Assembly (NCBI GenBank): GCA_963971285.1
Contig: OZ020260.1
Coordinates: forward strand, 10,388,798 to 10,452,797
Origin: Astropecten irregularis
Taxonomy: Eukaryota; Echinodermata; Asteroidea; Paxillosida; Astropectinidae
DNA length: 64,000 nt
Direction of reading: 5' to 3'
Position 1 is the stretch's first letter, and the number at the start of each line of letters is the position of its first letter. Positions 47,541 through 59,500 of the stretch are shown here, in pieces. The notes under the pieces were generated by a model that searched no databases, had not been told where the DNA came from, and saw nothing but the letters and a program-made list of their open reading frames with translations. The position numbers and the translations under genes are program-made.

Positions 47541-50500
47541 CTTTCGAGACAAAAAGGAGAATTTGAACGAAAAAATACAAAATTTGGAAACAAAGTGAGG
47601 TTTGCCCTAACAAATGCATAAAAGACAATGTAATACTTTTGGACATTGATTCTGAAGCATTAACACCTACAAAATTCCTTGCCAGCCAAAGAGTGGAGCA
47701 CAGAGCCTATCGTATCCCCTATCGTCACAGTTTTCATGAAGGGATGAATTTGGCAAAAATCAAAATTTTTTCTAAATTTTGTCCTTGGCCAAAATCGATT
47801 ACCGGTAAAGGTATTGTAACGGACATCATGAAAATCATTAGGCAAATAAAAGGGCGAGTGCTGTCATCTAAGTGCTGCACGTTGTTCTATGGGGGCAAAT
47901 TCAGCGCGTATGTGAATATTAGTTTTCACAAAGAGACGAATGTGCGTGTTTGCATAGGGGAAATTTGGGGATAATTGCCAATTTGTGTATTTTTTTGTTT
48001 TCGAGAAGGGATGAATATCTTTGAATGTTAATTACACCGCAATCAAAATGATCTATCAACTATTAATTTTTGTTATCTTGTAAGTGAAAGTAATCAGCTT
48101 GAAACTGATATAAAAATTTAATCAACTTGTTCTCTAAAGGTACTAGGCGATATCTTCAATTATAAAAGGAAAAAATTTCCTCCAAATTATGTTTCAACAC
48201 CCTGTGGGCAGATTCGTCCCTTTATGAAAACGATGACGATATTAACCCTACAACTTACCTTGACCATAATGTCTTCCTTGGTACCAGGCAGCATATTGAA
48301 GTGTGCAATCTCTGGACTTAGAAAAGTTGGCATCTGGGCGTACATCTGATAGCACGTATTGGCCAGGTTACGGGCTAGCTCCAAGTAAGATTCATCCAGA
48401 CCATGGAAATAGCCCAGAGCAAGGGTACCAGGCAGGTAACACACCAGGTGATCCTGTAGTGGATTCCAGAAAATGATTTGCAGTATGTTTAAGGTATCAT
48501 ACATGGTTGGTAATGGTCACAGAACAGCACCCACACTTTGTCAAATCCATCATGTACATAAAATAACACACCTGTGAACATTTGAGCTCAATCGGATATA
48601 TGAGTCATGAAAAAAAAGCAAAAAACAAACTCAATTTTTTTTTTATAAAACACGAAGAATGGTTTTGATCTTACCCCGAGATCAAAGCTGTTTTCGGTCT
48701 TTGTTTTACTAATTTCTAGATAAATACACCATTTCAGACAAAAATATTTTAAAGGTATGTTTCTACCATCACCATCTTCATACCATGAAAGTTATACGTA
48801 AATCTGCGATCATTTTGGCTTGGTTATGTTACCAATTAGCAGACTTGTCACTAGGTGAAGTGACCAATTAAGTTTCAAGAATACAAATTTAAAGGTACTT
48901 TATAACTTGTCAAGATTTCCGTCTTTTGTAGCAATCCTCAAATCAAGTCTGAAGTCAAAGTTAAAGGCCTTTAGGGTAATTCACTTCGTTAATCTTCAGG
49001 TCCACTGGGTCATATCCCTTAGGTTAAGTCTTAAGTCTCTTGAATCTATGGAATGGCTGAAGAATGATTATGAACCATTTCTTTAAGTTTCTTTAAAACT
49101 CACCATCTTTGGGGAGAATTGTTTGTTGACTAGTTCACCGACAAAGACCAGGTTGCTTGGGCCGGATCGCCTTACAAGACGGTTCATGGTTCCCGTCATG
49201 GCTGCTTCAAAATCGTCTTTAAACCTGCCAAACGAGGGGCAGAAAATAATTGAAACAAGTTGGTATATCACTAGTTGATACAAAAGATGTCTCACTTTAT
49301 GCCTGGTAATCATTAACTAGTGCCCTTACATTTCAGAGTGAGTAGAAAGTCAAAAGGTGGCACCAATCTAAACAACTATCCCAATGCAATATTTGGCTCA
49401 ATTATCTCAACGAAATCTGAAATGTGTTCTACTAACTCTTATTCCCAACAAATGTAAAACTATTTTGTTTAGGCAAGCTTTGTTTAACTGCACCTACAAT
49501 TCCTGGAAAAGAATCCCATCTAACCTAAGAAATTCCCAAGTGCTTTCTTTTTTTAAGCCAGATCTCCTCAAGCACTACCACACAAGACAGTGATATGTAA
49601 TCCAGTTACTGATGGGTGTTATTTGGGGTTCACTTTCTTCTGTTTATTTTTATAAAATTTCCTATATCTTGCAGGAATTGTAATAAGTAGCATTTCCCAT
49701 CTTTTTTGTGATTTTTATTATTATGAACAGTATTTTATATTTTTCTTTGGTTTGGTTATTTGCCTGTTGTTGTGCCTGTCCCCTGTCTCTTGTTTGTTGA
49801 TGTTGTACATGGGTGTGTAAAGGGTCCTAATTTTGTGGGCCTGTGTGTGTGCCTGTTCAGGGTTTCCCCTGACAAGTGCATTCACAATGTGGTCTAGGTG
49901 TTCCTTCACATACTACTATTTATATGAAGGTACAACTAACCTAATAAAGACCTGTTTTCTCAGACGTACCTTTTTTCGCTCTTTCCAGTTTGAAGCCACT
50001 GCTTGAGCAGGTATTCATAGTAGCTATCGGCCCGTGCACCCATGGTGATGGTTGCATGCTGGCGGAACTGGCCCGTGTTTGCATTGATGAAGATGGGTAC
50101 CAGACCGTCCTCTTTCTTCAATCCGTGCAGGTGGTTCATGACACCGTCCACGGCGTTCTTGTATTGATTGTCCTTCGTCGTGAACGACAGGTCACGGAAC
50201 TCAATCTGGATCGTGGAGACCTCAGACACAGAGCTGTCTGGTCCCCAGCGGGGCGCATGGGCTTTGCCTGTCTTTAGATTCACGTCTGCAAAGGGGATGT
50301 TACTTTTGGTGTTGAACGCAGGCAGGAGACTATTGCCTAATATTTTCTGTGAATAAAAAAAAATAGACAAACACATTTTTCACTTACCAGTAATCACTTG
50401 GAAAATCAAGCTCACTTTAAGGTACAATACAGGATTCTTTCTTTTAAAGAAAATGCTCCCATATCTGGCGTCACAAAATCAAACACATTTGTCTGCTGCC

Positions 50501-53500
50501 CCCATTGACAACATTTAGAGAATCTGAATTTTGGGGAGCTTGCGGGGTGAGAGGAAAATCATCAAAAAAGTGTTTCACCCTGTGGTCAGTGTGAGATAAA
50601 TATTTTTTTTCTCATGTCAAGTAATTTAAGGATAATAGTTCTAACAAATAAAGCGAGGTTTGTTGAGTGTTGAACATCCTCTTTAAAGGTAGTATCATAC
50701 TTTGGTAAGACACCAAAACAGAAATGTTCACAGATTTACGTATAACTTACAGGGTATGAAGATAGTGGTGGTAGAAACCTACCGTTAAAATTTTTCCTCC
50801 TGAAATGGTGTATTTATCCAGAAATTAGTAAAACAACGACCGAAAATCTTTTTGATCTTTTAAAAGATCAAAAATAAAAGAGAAAAGACTTAAGAAATAC
50901 TGTGGCCGTTTTTCACTGTTTTCTCAAAAAGTGGGCACCGTGTGGGACTGAAATTTTCACAGATGACTGTTACTGTATCTGTCTGATATTTTTGCCCATG
51001 AATCTGTATTTCTTTGACAAAAACCAATGTATGATACTAACTTTAAGGCATGAAAGCGCTATGATACAATGTATCTTTTCAATTAGCATTTTCACCATGG
51101 AATTTGATAAAGCAGAGACTGTACATCTTCAAGTGAAGATTAAGATTGAAAGATTTCACTGCAACAAATATCTTCCCAATATGACAAAATACAGAACCCG
51201 ACAGCAGTAGACTAAAAAATGGACTTGGTTCATGTGGAACTTACGGCCTTATCAAGAAAGACTTCGTCATGAGAAAGATGGTAGGCACTGAGCAGGCCCC
51301 CTAGGACACGGATGGTGCACTCAAAGAGGTTGACGTCCTGGTTGGGCTGGATATTCATGTCATTCTCCACCCAGTTACGAGCCTCTTCAAACTCTGTCAA
51401 GACAAATATGCAGTGTGAGTTAACAAAAAAATCATGCAAGTGCAAAACTTTCAACATCATCAGGGGTCGGTTTCACAAAGCTCTACCATCGATCGCAACT
51501 CGAGGTGCAAAGGATAAATGGTAAACCCATCGCATGCTACACAGGGCTGCAATGCATCATTAGGGCAATACCAGCATAACGGACATGACAATCACACAGT
51601 TTTTGCCTTATTCAGAGCATCACAAAGTAGGATTGGCAGTTTGCAAACAATTTTTATTAGGCTTATCAGACACATTTAATTATCAGTGACATATGTAGTA
51701 AATTTTATGTAATTTCATTGAACAGTTATAGAGAAAATGCACTTCTTGTGACCGTAACAGACATGACACTAAATGCCACATATGTCACTGATAGTTAAAT
51801 GTGTCTGATAAGCCTAATTAAAATTGTTTGCAAACTGGCAATCCTACTTTGTGATCCTCTGAACAAGGAAAAAACTGTGATTGTCATGTCCGTTACGCTG
51901 GAATTGCCCATTAGTCCTACGATTGATAGTAAGGTACGATGAGTTTGATGAAATGGACCCCACTCTCTGCACATTTGTACACACAATAGATTTGCTGCAA
52001 AATATTCACCAATCGAAAAAATGTTGTAGATAGGGCCTAGCATTTCAATCAATGAATGATTTCTCTCAAAGATTACAAAAAATGGTTGAAATGTGCAAAG
52101 AAACAAGTTTAAAAACATTCCTTAAAGGTACAGTACAGGATTAGTAACATGCCCAGATTGACATATAACTTTCAGGATATGAAAATGGTGCTGGCAGAAA
52201 CATACTGTTCCAATATTTCCACCTGAAATGCTGTATTTATTCAGAAATTAGTACAACAGCGACCGAAAACTTTTGCTGAGGTATTTGGACATCGAGTGAT
52301 TGCTTGTATCATGATGTGGAGTGGCCATCGTGATCTCCGGATCTGACTTGTTGTTGTGACTTTTTCTTCTGGGTTTATCTCGAGAGCAAAGTGTTTATTA
52401 CCCTCCACCTGATATTGCAACTCTCCGACAAAGAATCATTCATGTGTTTGATGCTCTATTTAAAGCCGTGTGTAAAACTTGGTCCCATATGTCCATTCTG
52501 ACCCATTGTCCAAAAAGAATTATTACTCAGCCATCCATGACCGTGTATGAATAAAATAACATATGACTTGAAAGAGGAGAAATGTGGCTTTAACATGATA
52601 CTACTCACATTGCTGTAAAACTAACACGACCTTCACAAATTTGAATTTTAATCCTGTTGCATTTTTTCTTATACACACTGCATTTTATAAGAAAATTTAG
52701 TCGAGTTTTTGCTATTTTCTCGCCACTCAGGTGTTTGATTGAGCTCAAATTTTCACAGGTGTGTTATTTATGTACATGTTGGGTTAGACAGTTTGCTGTT
52801 ATGTGCCTTTTACCAATCATGTATTATACCTTTAATATGATATAATGTTATCCAAATTACAAACGTGTTTTCTCCACTACATGTCTAATGGATAACAGGG
52901 GATGCTAAATACTTCATTATGAGAAGTAGGCACTCTGAAATTTCATAACTAATTTAAGAAATGCAATCTTGTAGGTATATAGTTTTCTGCTTCAGTATTA
53001 AGTGCTAATAGCGTTCCGCACTAATGACGTCACACCATGCATGCACGCGCACACATACCCCCACTCACCACACATTTGCATGGCCGGTTGCAATGTTTGT
53101 CTGAGGTTCGGTGCTATTTTTAGCGCAAGTGCGTAGTGCTATTACACACTCAAAGTAAGCAAAGCCATGAAACTAGGCCCTGAAATCCCTCATGAATCTT
53201 ACCTTTATCCAGTCCCATAATGTACATAGTGTCCAGAGAGTCAATGATAGTCAGTCCAAGACTGAACCAATCACTGAAGGAATGCGTGATTGGTTTCAGC
53301 TCATCATGGCCCCATGCATGGTTTCTGTAGCCCTTCCAAGCATGCTTGAAAGCAGCCACAACAGCTTGCTGCCTCGTGTTCTTAGCACCTGAGCAAGATA
53401 AGTTATCATAACCACAAAAGAACAAATTTAAAACGCATTACAGGACGCTAATTAGGTGTTTGCATCATTTGTATGACGTTTAAGCAACATCACCAAACCT

Positions 53501-56500
53501 AACTCATCATCCTTGAAAGAGTGTACATTTACGGGCCTGGAATTTGATTCTGAAAGGGGCAAGGCCACTTTTCCACTGCAAGGGCACTTCCATTGGAAAC
53601 TCATAATGTCTATGGAAACATTTGAAGGGGCACCAAGGCCAAGAACCAGGGCAACGAAGGCCGTGGCCTCCGTTAAATTCCAGGCTTGCATTTACAAGTC
53701 ATTCTTAGAATAAGAATCAGTTAGATGTAAATGGCATGTACAACATTGGTAACAAACCAAAACAGAAATGCTCACAGATTTATCAAAAACTTGCAGAGTA
53801 TAAAGACGGTAATGGTAGAAATATACTGTGAAAATTTTTCAGCAAATGCTGTATTTATCCAGAAAAGAGTAAAACTAAACACCAAAACATTTTTTTATCT
53901 TGGCAAAATCAAAAATCAATTTGGCGTAACAATTGAAACATTTTTTTCCCGCTGTTTTCTACTGTTTGCAATGATCATTTGAGCAGAAAACTTCCTAGGT
54001 TTGTTTTTATTCCATGACAAATCAAATTATGAGCAGCCTGCAGCTGCTCTGTCCCCTTTACCCATGTTGTACATGTACATGCCCTTTAAGGCTATGCATG
54101 GCGTATAATTGATTAAATTGCAATACAAGTAATAAACTGCTGCAAACTGCTCATCAGCCAAAATGACCTGAAATATATCAAATGCTTAAAGTTAGGAGGG
54201 CCTGACGCGTTTCGATCCTAGTGCTGGATCTTTCTCAAAGGCTAAATGACAAAAAACATGAACATGCAAGTGAAGGAAGCATACATAAAATGGATCAGAG
54301 GATATGGACAAAGGGAAGGGGTGGTACCAGCCTTTGAGAAAGATCCTGCTAGGATCGAAACGCGTCAGGCCCTCCTAACTTTAAGCATTTGATTCAATTG
54401 CAGTAATACCATGAGATATCAATTATACTCTTTTTTAAGTTGTGCGGCTCTGAAAGGAGCCTGTTTAACTCAACGTTTCGGCCAGTATACTCTGGCCGTC
54501 TTGAAGAGAGTCAATGAAGAATCAATTAAATCAATTTATATGCCATTAACAGAAAAACAGAGGAATGTTATAACAAGTCATAATCAAGTACATTATAAAA
54601 ATGGCAGGTTTATTGGACTTAATCTATAACATCGGGTGGTCAAATATTGCCAATGTGTCCAGAGAGACCACCTGTCTATAAAGACCACTTTTTCTGTTTC
54701 CCTTGAGTGGTCTTTATAGACAGGTTTGATTGTAACTATAGGCCTGTTTGTTTAATGCAAAGGATCACGGATTCTGCGGATCCAGGTCCCATTTTAGCGT
54801 ACCCTGCATAGGTGGTGGATCCCTAAATATGGGATCCTTTGCATTAAACAAACAGGCCCTTAAAAAGTATGGTGCTACCAAAGTTTGCCAGTGGACACCA
54901 TACATGTACAAATCATACGCCAAAATTATTGGAATGACCTTGGCGATCGTCTTTACGTTTAGAAGATCTATTACCATAGATGCTGCCTCCAATGTTCAAC
55001 TTGCTCTCGTGACCCTGTACAGCCATGTCATCAAGGGAACCTCCACCATTGTGCTTCTGGGTATCATCAGGACTTTTGCCAGCGTCTGGGAGGTTATTGC
55101 CTATGTCATCTGCACCTGGCATGTGCAGAACCGGTTCCTCATCTTCCCCGTCCTTGTTATCCTACACAGAGTACCAGTTAAGAACCCAGTCAATGAGAAG
55201 AACAAATGACCATAATCAACTAATAATCATACATATTGAGTTCAAATATCTACTACTGATGTAATTTAGTCACAAGACGTGCATCCATTTTTTTATTCCT
55301 GTGGGGAGTAACACTGTGAGGTGCAGTTCAAGGGAAGCTCTTCCAATGGGAGACTTTGGAGAACCGGTCTTCAAGTCAACAGCACACGCACACACAATTG
55401 TGAGCATGCGCGCGTTGTTTTGCACATGCGTACGCGTACGCTGTTTACTTGAAGACCGGTTCTTCAAAGTCTCCCATTGCAAAACATATTTCTTAGAGGA
55501 TGAGAATACAAAAAATAGGGCCACTGGACAAACCTACACCTGGAGTTTCCTTTGCAAGAAAGGAAAATAGAAGCCGTCACAGGGCAATGAAATTCAGAAG
55601 TTTACATTTCTTATCATTATTTATATATTTGTCAAATCAACCAGAACCTAATTTGGCCATTTCAAAGTGAGGCCTACAAAGCATGTAAGAAACCATTCCG
55701 GTTTCCCTCATGGTGAAAAAGGACTGCTGCTTTCTGTACAGTGCAGGGGCCAATTTCATAAAACTGTTAAGCCCAAAAATTTGCTTAGCAAGTGTCTCCC
55801 CCAATAAAACAAACCACCATTGAAAATTCCATTTGATAGGCCTATTCATGTTCAGCGAAGAACAGCCAAAGAACAATCACATGTGATACACAACATATGG
55901 AAATTTGGTTGTTAACCCTGTTTTTATTAAGACAGAAATGTCATGCTTAGCAAATTTTTGTGCTTAAAAAGTTTTATGAAATTGGCCCCTGATTGGATTT
56001 AATGGGGTACCTCGTTCAAATTTGTATTGCGAGACGTCGCACTCAATATGCACATTGTAAATAAACAGGTCTATTTTGACCAGTACCATCACAAGAGACT
56101 GGATTTCAGCTGGAGAAATCAGGGGTCAAAATTAATAGTGGCCACCAAAAACAATCACCAAGCCACTGATTTGAGGAACAATGCCAGTGCAATGTCCACT
56201 GGTCCTACAGACCACCAAGAGACTGAAGTTAATTTCGACTGGAAATTCACAACAAGCTCATGAACTACAGTGGCCAAAAGTTTCAACAGTATGTATCCTA
56301 TTTGGCAGTGCAATGAGTATACAAAGTACATACAAGATATTATACACAAATGCAGCCACATAATCACACTCAGACTTCAATGCATGGATTCATGAATTTA
56401 GAAGAAAAAAAACTGATAGTGGAAATTAATGAGGTACACAGAAACCAATATAAATGGCCAACAAAGCAAAACAAAAAATTGTCTCGGCAACCAAAAAAGA

Positions 56501-59500
56501 AACAAATGAGAAGTTTCTCAAGTAATTGTCATCTTCTTTCAAACTATGATGTTAAGGGCCTAACCCTCCCCATTCACTCAAACAATCCAGATGAGCAAGA
56601 TATTATCTTTGTGTATCCTGCAAGTGTTGGGAGCGTGATTCTACAACTGGCCTGGTGTCAGCCCTGTACTGGTCTTGTGTGTGGCAAGACAAAGCATGTG
56701 CAGTGTGGTTATTGATTGAAGTTATACTAAATATGTACATGTATCATGCCAGGGCTTATATAGAATTCTGAGGGCCTTTCCGATGTTAAATTTACAGTAC
56801 AGGATTGGTAACATACCCAAACAGAAATGTTCACAGATTTACGTATAACTTTCAGGGTATGAAGATGGTGCTGGTAGAAACATACCGTTAAAATATTTCC
56901 GCCTGAAATGGTGTATTCATCCAGAAATTTGTCAAACAAAGACCGAAAACAGTTTTGATCTCAGGGTAAGATCAAAACCATTCTTTATATTTTATGAGAA
57001 AAATTGAGTCGGGTTTTCGCTATTTTCCTGTGACTCAGATGTCGGATTGAGGTAAAATTTTCACAGGTTTAATATTTTATGAACATGTTTGATCAGACAA
57101 AGTTTGATTGCTGTTCTGTGACCTTTACCAATCATACCTTTAAATGACACATGGATGTTTGGCTCAGATATTGTATGTAACTTTGTACAAGGCTTGACAG
57201 CCCGACTTTACAAAGTATGTACCATAGAAATACTGGAGACTGTTGGATTAAAGATGAATGTTCCTATCCAAAATGATTTTTGAGGAGGTCAGGATTCATG
57301 AATATATCATTTGGCTTTCTATTGCAAGTTTCCCCAATATAAAAAAACAATCTCATTTCTTTTTTAGATTAATGGCTTTTCAAAGTAGGCCTAATTGTTC
57401 TAGACCACATTCACAATCAATCAGACTATAGATTAATTAGTCACTGTTAATTACAGATCTATAATTTAGTTAATTCTAAATTTGTAAATCATTTTGAGAA
57501 TTTTTTTCATGGCAATTTTCATATTATTTCATGGTCAATTGAGTTACTGTATGTAGTTAAATTTTGGAAAATTTTGGTTCATTCGAACTTCTAAAAAATT
57601 TCATTTCTGTAAGTACTATGAGATCAAAACCAAACGCAACTGTGCAAATCAAAAACAAAAATGAGATTTAAAAAGGAAAAGGCTTAAAGGCACAAGAGGA
57701 ATGGCAAGAAAGAATACTCACTAGCAAAGGCACTATACACTGCAGGCCACACAAAATATCCCATCATGCTGTGCAGTTTGGTAAGTTTGGTTTGTGTGTT
57801 TGTTTGTTTGTTTGAGCTTACCTCCAGTGCCCCAGCCGCAGCCCCTTCCCCAGACTCCAGGGTTGGAGGGATGTTTTCTAATACGAAGCCCGCTCGCAGT
57901 GGGCCCTGAGGGAGGTTGAAACCACTTACGTTTGGTGGGTCTCTGTGGACGAGCTTCGGTGGGCCCTTCTTGTGTCGCTTGGCTGCTTCTTGTTGGTTCT
58001 GCATGGAGGGAAAATGGGGCAAGGAGATACTGGGGTGATCTAGGGCCTTTCTCAAAGCTCGGCTCTGGCTCAGGCTCCGGCTTCATCTGTTTTCTTGCTG
58101 AAAATATAGGTTGTGGTTTTTCATTGAAGCTCAAGCTCTGATTTTTTTTCAAATTGGAGAATATACTTCCGAACCACAGCCAAAAGTCTCTATTTAGATA
58201 CCCGTTGTTTTAGAATGGTTTCACGAAATGGAGCCAGAGCCAGAGCCAGAGCCAGAGCCTGAGCCGGAACTGGAGCCGGAGCCGAGCTTTGAGAAAGGCC
58301 CCTAGGCTCAATTTCATGGCTCAGTCTTGCTAAAGAGATCCTATATTTTATGGATTAATTAGTGAGAATTTAATACATCAGGCCATTCCATTGCATGGAA
58401 TCTACTCAGTATGATGACCAACTGCTTATAAACATTTCAAATGTTGGCTTTATACATTGTCACACGTTGGTTGTAAGACATACTCATTCATTGCACTGTA
58501 TTTAGGGGGTTTACAAACCGGAGACTCAGGCTCCGGCTCCGGCTCCGGCTCCGGCACCATTTTGCGAATCCATTCTAAAATGACGGGTATCAAAATGGAC
58601 GTTTTTGGCTGCGGTTCAGAAGTAGATTCTCTAATTGGAAAAGGAAAACAGAGCTGCAGCTTCAGTTCAATGAAAAACCACAACCTATAAACATGTACAT
58701 TCAGCATATGAATGATGGAACCAGAGCCTGAGCCTGAGTTTCATAAAGCAGTTTGGGGATTGAGGAAGCAGTTTGGGGCTTCGGTAACAGCATCCAGATC
58801 TGACCCTACATGTACATCCTTAGTACTTACCAGTACTAAAAGATCTACTTGGCCTTGATCAATTTCTTCTGGGAGCTTTCCTAGTTGTAGACTGTCTGCA
58901 TTCCCATCTCCTATCCTGTGATTCCTTGCTAGGTCCTTGTCTGAATCGGCAGAGCCTAGACCGGGCAACAGCAGCAAGTACAGACCACAGATCATGGTAA
59001 CCAGGAACATGGCAGTGAAGATATTCCGTTGGAGTCGAGAAAGCTGCTTCCAAGCCTAATGCATGAGGTTACAAAATAGAAGTAAATCACACTCATTAGA
59101 AAAGATTTGGAAGAATTTCACCGACGGCCGTCACATGTGCACAAACCTATGGAACCGACAAAGGGCATTTTGAGATATGTACATTGACTGCCGCTGCATT
59201 TGAAGTGTATTGCTAATTTTAGGTAGAAAACACCCTGTAAAACCCACTTTTCAGATATGCTACCAAGGTTTTACCATCCTTTTTATACCTCAATGGTTCT
59301 ACACAAGTGAGACTGAAGTTATCATATTTTGTATAAAGTAAAGATAACTTAGTCTTTAAAGGTACAGTACACTACTACACACTACAGGATTGGTAACATA
59401 CCCAAACAGAAATGTTCACAGATTTACATATAACTTTCAGGGTATGAAGATAGTGCCAGTAGAAAGATACCGGTGTTAAAATATTTTTGCCTGAAATGAT

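Noticed and set aside
47639-47974. 111-codon plus-strand frame in a MAN1B1 intron
   Set aside because: Non-ATG start, no motif, and it runs through unremarkable intronic sequence.
54748-55209. 153-codon plus-strand frame
   Set aside because: Lies antisense over MAN1B1 exon 4 and a MITE; the minus strand is the coding one.
56350-56715. 121-codon plus-strand frame in a MAN1B1 intron
   Set aside because: Lysine/asparagine-rich low-complexity composition with no recognised motif and no splice or start context supporting a gene.
57733-58707. Frames rich in Glu-Pro repeats
   Set aside because: Produced by GAGCCN hexamer arrays in a dispersed repeat.
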